This document shows positions 4,722-5,560 of a stretch of 5,560 bases of DNA, one piece after another. Under the pieces are notes generated by a model, which ran no database searches, had not been told where the DNA came from, and worked only from the letters and a program-made list of their open reading frames with translations. The first letter of the stretch is position 1, and the number at the start of each line of letters is the position of its first letter. Made by a program: the position numbers and the translations under genes. Origin of the DNA: DATKDU01 sp035512595 (GTDB lineage Bacteria > Planctomycetota > Planctomycetia > Pirellulales > Pirellulaceae); NCBI GenBank assembly GCA_035512595.1, contig DATKDU010000317.1, positions 1-5,560 of the forward strand. The letters run 5' to 3'.

Positions 4722-4754
4722 GCGCCATCAGGGGGCTGACGCCCCCCGCTCGCC
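4722..4754 (-). repeat. REP-like hairpin repeat, copy 6, between mutL and moxR
   Basis: GCGCC, ATCA, hairpin GGGGGC-TGAC-GCCCCC, then CGCTCGCC: 33 bases identical to the first 33 of copies 3 and 4. It could act as a transcript-end hairpin for mutL, but no T-run follows it. The preceding 81 bases (4641-4721) show no gene; TAGAAT at 4704-4709 resembles a -10 box, but no matching -35 is seen. Confidence 0.9.
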
Positions 4755-4780
4755 GACGCAACTCGATTCCACAAATCACC

Positions 4781-4807
4781 CAGGGGGCTTACGCCGACCC
4801 GCTTGCC
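4781..4807 (-). repeat. REP-like hairpin repeat, copy 7, decayed
   Basis: Aligned to the other minus-orientation copies it reads CAGGGGGC-TTAC, then GCCGACCC and GCTTGCC. It has one extra base and several changes, so the right stem no longer pairs fully. The loop is of the GTAA type (as in copy 1) when read on the other strand. It ends 2 bases before the moxR start codon and occupies the place where a ribosome-binding site would be. Confidence 0.75.
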
Positions 4808-4809
4808 AA

Positions 4810-5560
4810 ATGTCCACCGAACCCGACATCCAAGCCGTACATCGCCTCAACGAGGCTTACCAGCAGCTCACGCATGAGCTCGGCAAGGTCATCGTCGGGC
4901 AGAAGCAGGTGATCAAAGAGCTGCTCGTGGCCATGTTTGCCCGCGGGCATTGTTTGCTGGTGGGAGTGCCAGGGCTGGCCAAGACGCTGACGATTCGGAC
5001 GGTGGCGGACGCGCTGGCCCTGAAGTTCAGCCGGATTCAGTTCACCCCCGACTTGATGCCGTCGGATATCACGGGGACGGAGGTCATTCAAGAGGATCGG
5101 TCCACCGGCACGCGCGAGTTTCGCTTCATCCCCGGGCCGGTCTTTGCCAACGTGATCCTGGCCGATGAGATCAACCGCACGCCCCCCAAGACGCAGGCGG
5201 CACTCCTGGAGGCGATGCAGGAGCACCAGGTCACGGCCGGCGGCCAGCGGCATGTGCTGCCGGAGCCGTTTTTCGTCCTGGCGACGCAGAACCCGATCGA
5301 GCAGGAGGGGACCTATCCGCTTCCCGAGGCGCAGATGGACCGCTTCATCCTGCGTCTTTCCACGGGCTATCCGGACACGCTCCAGCACGAGGGCGAGATC
5401 CTGGCGCGTCGCGTGTTCTGGAAGAAGGACGATCCCACGGAGACCTTGAAGCCGGTCGTGAGCCTGGCACAGTTCCGGGGCCTGCGACAGGCGGTCGAGT
5501 CGGAGGTGTTCATCCATGAGGAGGTCATCTTCTACATCGCCAAGCTCGTGCGCACCCTGC
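4810..5560 (+). CDS. MoxR-family AAA+ ATPase (3' end outside window)
   Basis: The first 250 residues are present and the frame is open to the window end. MoxR signatures in order: VIVGQ at 27-31, Walker A GVPGLAKT at 52-59, RIQFTPDLMPSDITG at 75-89, GPVFANVILADEIN with Walker B D119 and E120, sensor I ATQNP at 158-162, and the QEGTYPLPEAQMDRF block at 165-179 with R178 as the arginine-finger candidate. MoxR proteins are cytoplasmic ATPases thought to act as chaperones for partner proteins with von Willebrand A domains, often encoded just downstream together with a DUF58 protein; any such partners would lie beyond the window. About 80 residues are probably missing, judged from the family's usual size near 330. 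The ATG directly follows decayed repeat copy 7 and has no Shine-Dalgarno sequence. No other in-frame ATG lies nearby upstream. Confidence 0.95.
   Translation, partial: MSTEPDIQAVHRLNEAYQQLTHELGKVIVGQKQVIKELLVAMFARGHCLLVGVPGLAKTLTIRTVADALALKFSRIQFTPDLMPSDITGTEVIQEDRSTGTREFRFIPGPVFANVILADEINRTPPKTQAALLEAMQEHQVTAGGQRHVLPEPFFVLATQNPIEQEGTYPLPEAQMDRFILRLSTGYPDTLQHEGEILARRVFWKKDDPTETLKPVVSLAQFRGLRQAVESEVFIHEEVIFYIAKLVRTL

Noticed and set aside
4789..5517. A 242-codon minus-strand open frame opposite the MoxR gene
   Set aside because: The plus-strand frame gives a textbook MoxR ATPase from 4810 to the window end; the minus-strand frame has no recognisable motif.

Overview
The window looks like a piece of a GC-rich chromosome from a planctomycete, probably of the Pirellulales group. 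The reasons are the repeat families (a GC-rich hairpin repeat whose translations read QGADAPRSP, IRGLTPPAR or SGG, and heptanucleotide arrays), the weak or absent Shine-Dalgarno sequences at most starts, the RAYT-type transposase with its TYGTWLPGDERGF motif, and a MutL of the endonuclease type. The taxonomic call is inference; no rRNA or other phylogenetic marker is present.

Layout, all genes on the + strand: (1) 2-136, the last 44 codons of an unrecognised gene. (2) 136-330, a block built almost wholly of 7-bp units, starting on the last base of that gene's stop codon and including a 26-bp perfect inverted repeat and strong G-quadruplex potential. (3) 375-1814, an NtrC-type sigma-54-dependent response regulator whose last residues and stop codon are made by hairpin repeats. 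(4) 1779-2074, a cluster of GC-rich hairpin (REP-like) repeats in both orientations, with a 31-bp direct duplication that contains the start codon of the next gene. (5) 2063-2680, a small Y1/HUH transposase of the REP-associated (RAYT) kind, which also ends inside a hairpin repeat. (6) 2715-4640, mutL, complete, with intact ATPase, endonuclease and probable sliding-clamp-binding motifs. (7) 4641-4809, a spacer with one intact and one decayed hairpin repeat. (8) 4810-5560, the first 250 codons of a MoxR-family AAA+ ATPase, cut off by the window end.

The genes do not form an obvious single pathway: they are a regulator, a repair protein and a MoxR chaperone-type ATPase separated by mobile-repeat DNA. 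The coherent unit is the RAYT gene with the hairpin repeats around it. There are seven full or decayed copies plus one half copy in about 3 kb, and none lies away from a gene boundary. Repeat copies supply stop codons to two genes, abut the start codon of a third (moxR), and appear to have inserted into the 5' end of the RAYT gene while leaving an intact duplicate start. That RAYT/REP organisation, together with the heptamer block upstream of the regulator, is the part of the window most worth following up.
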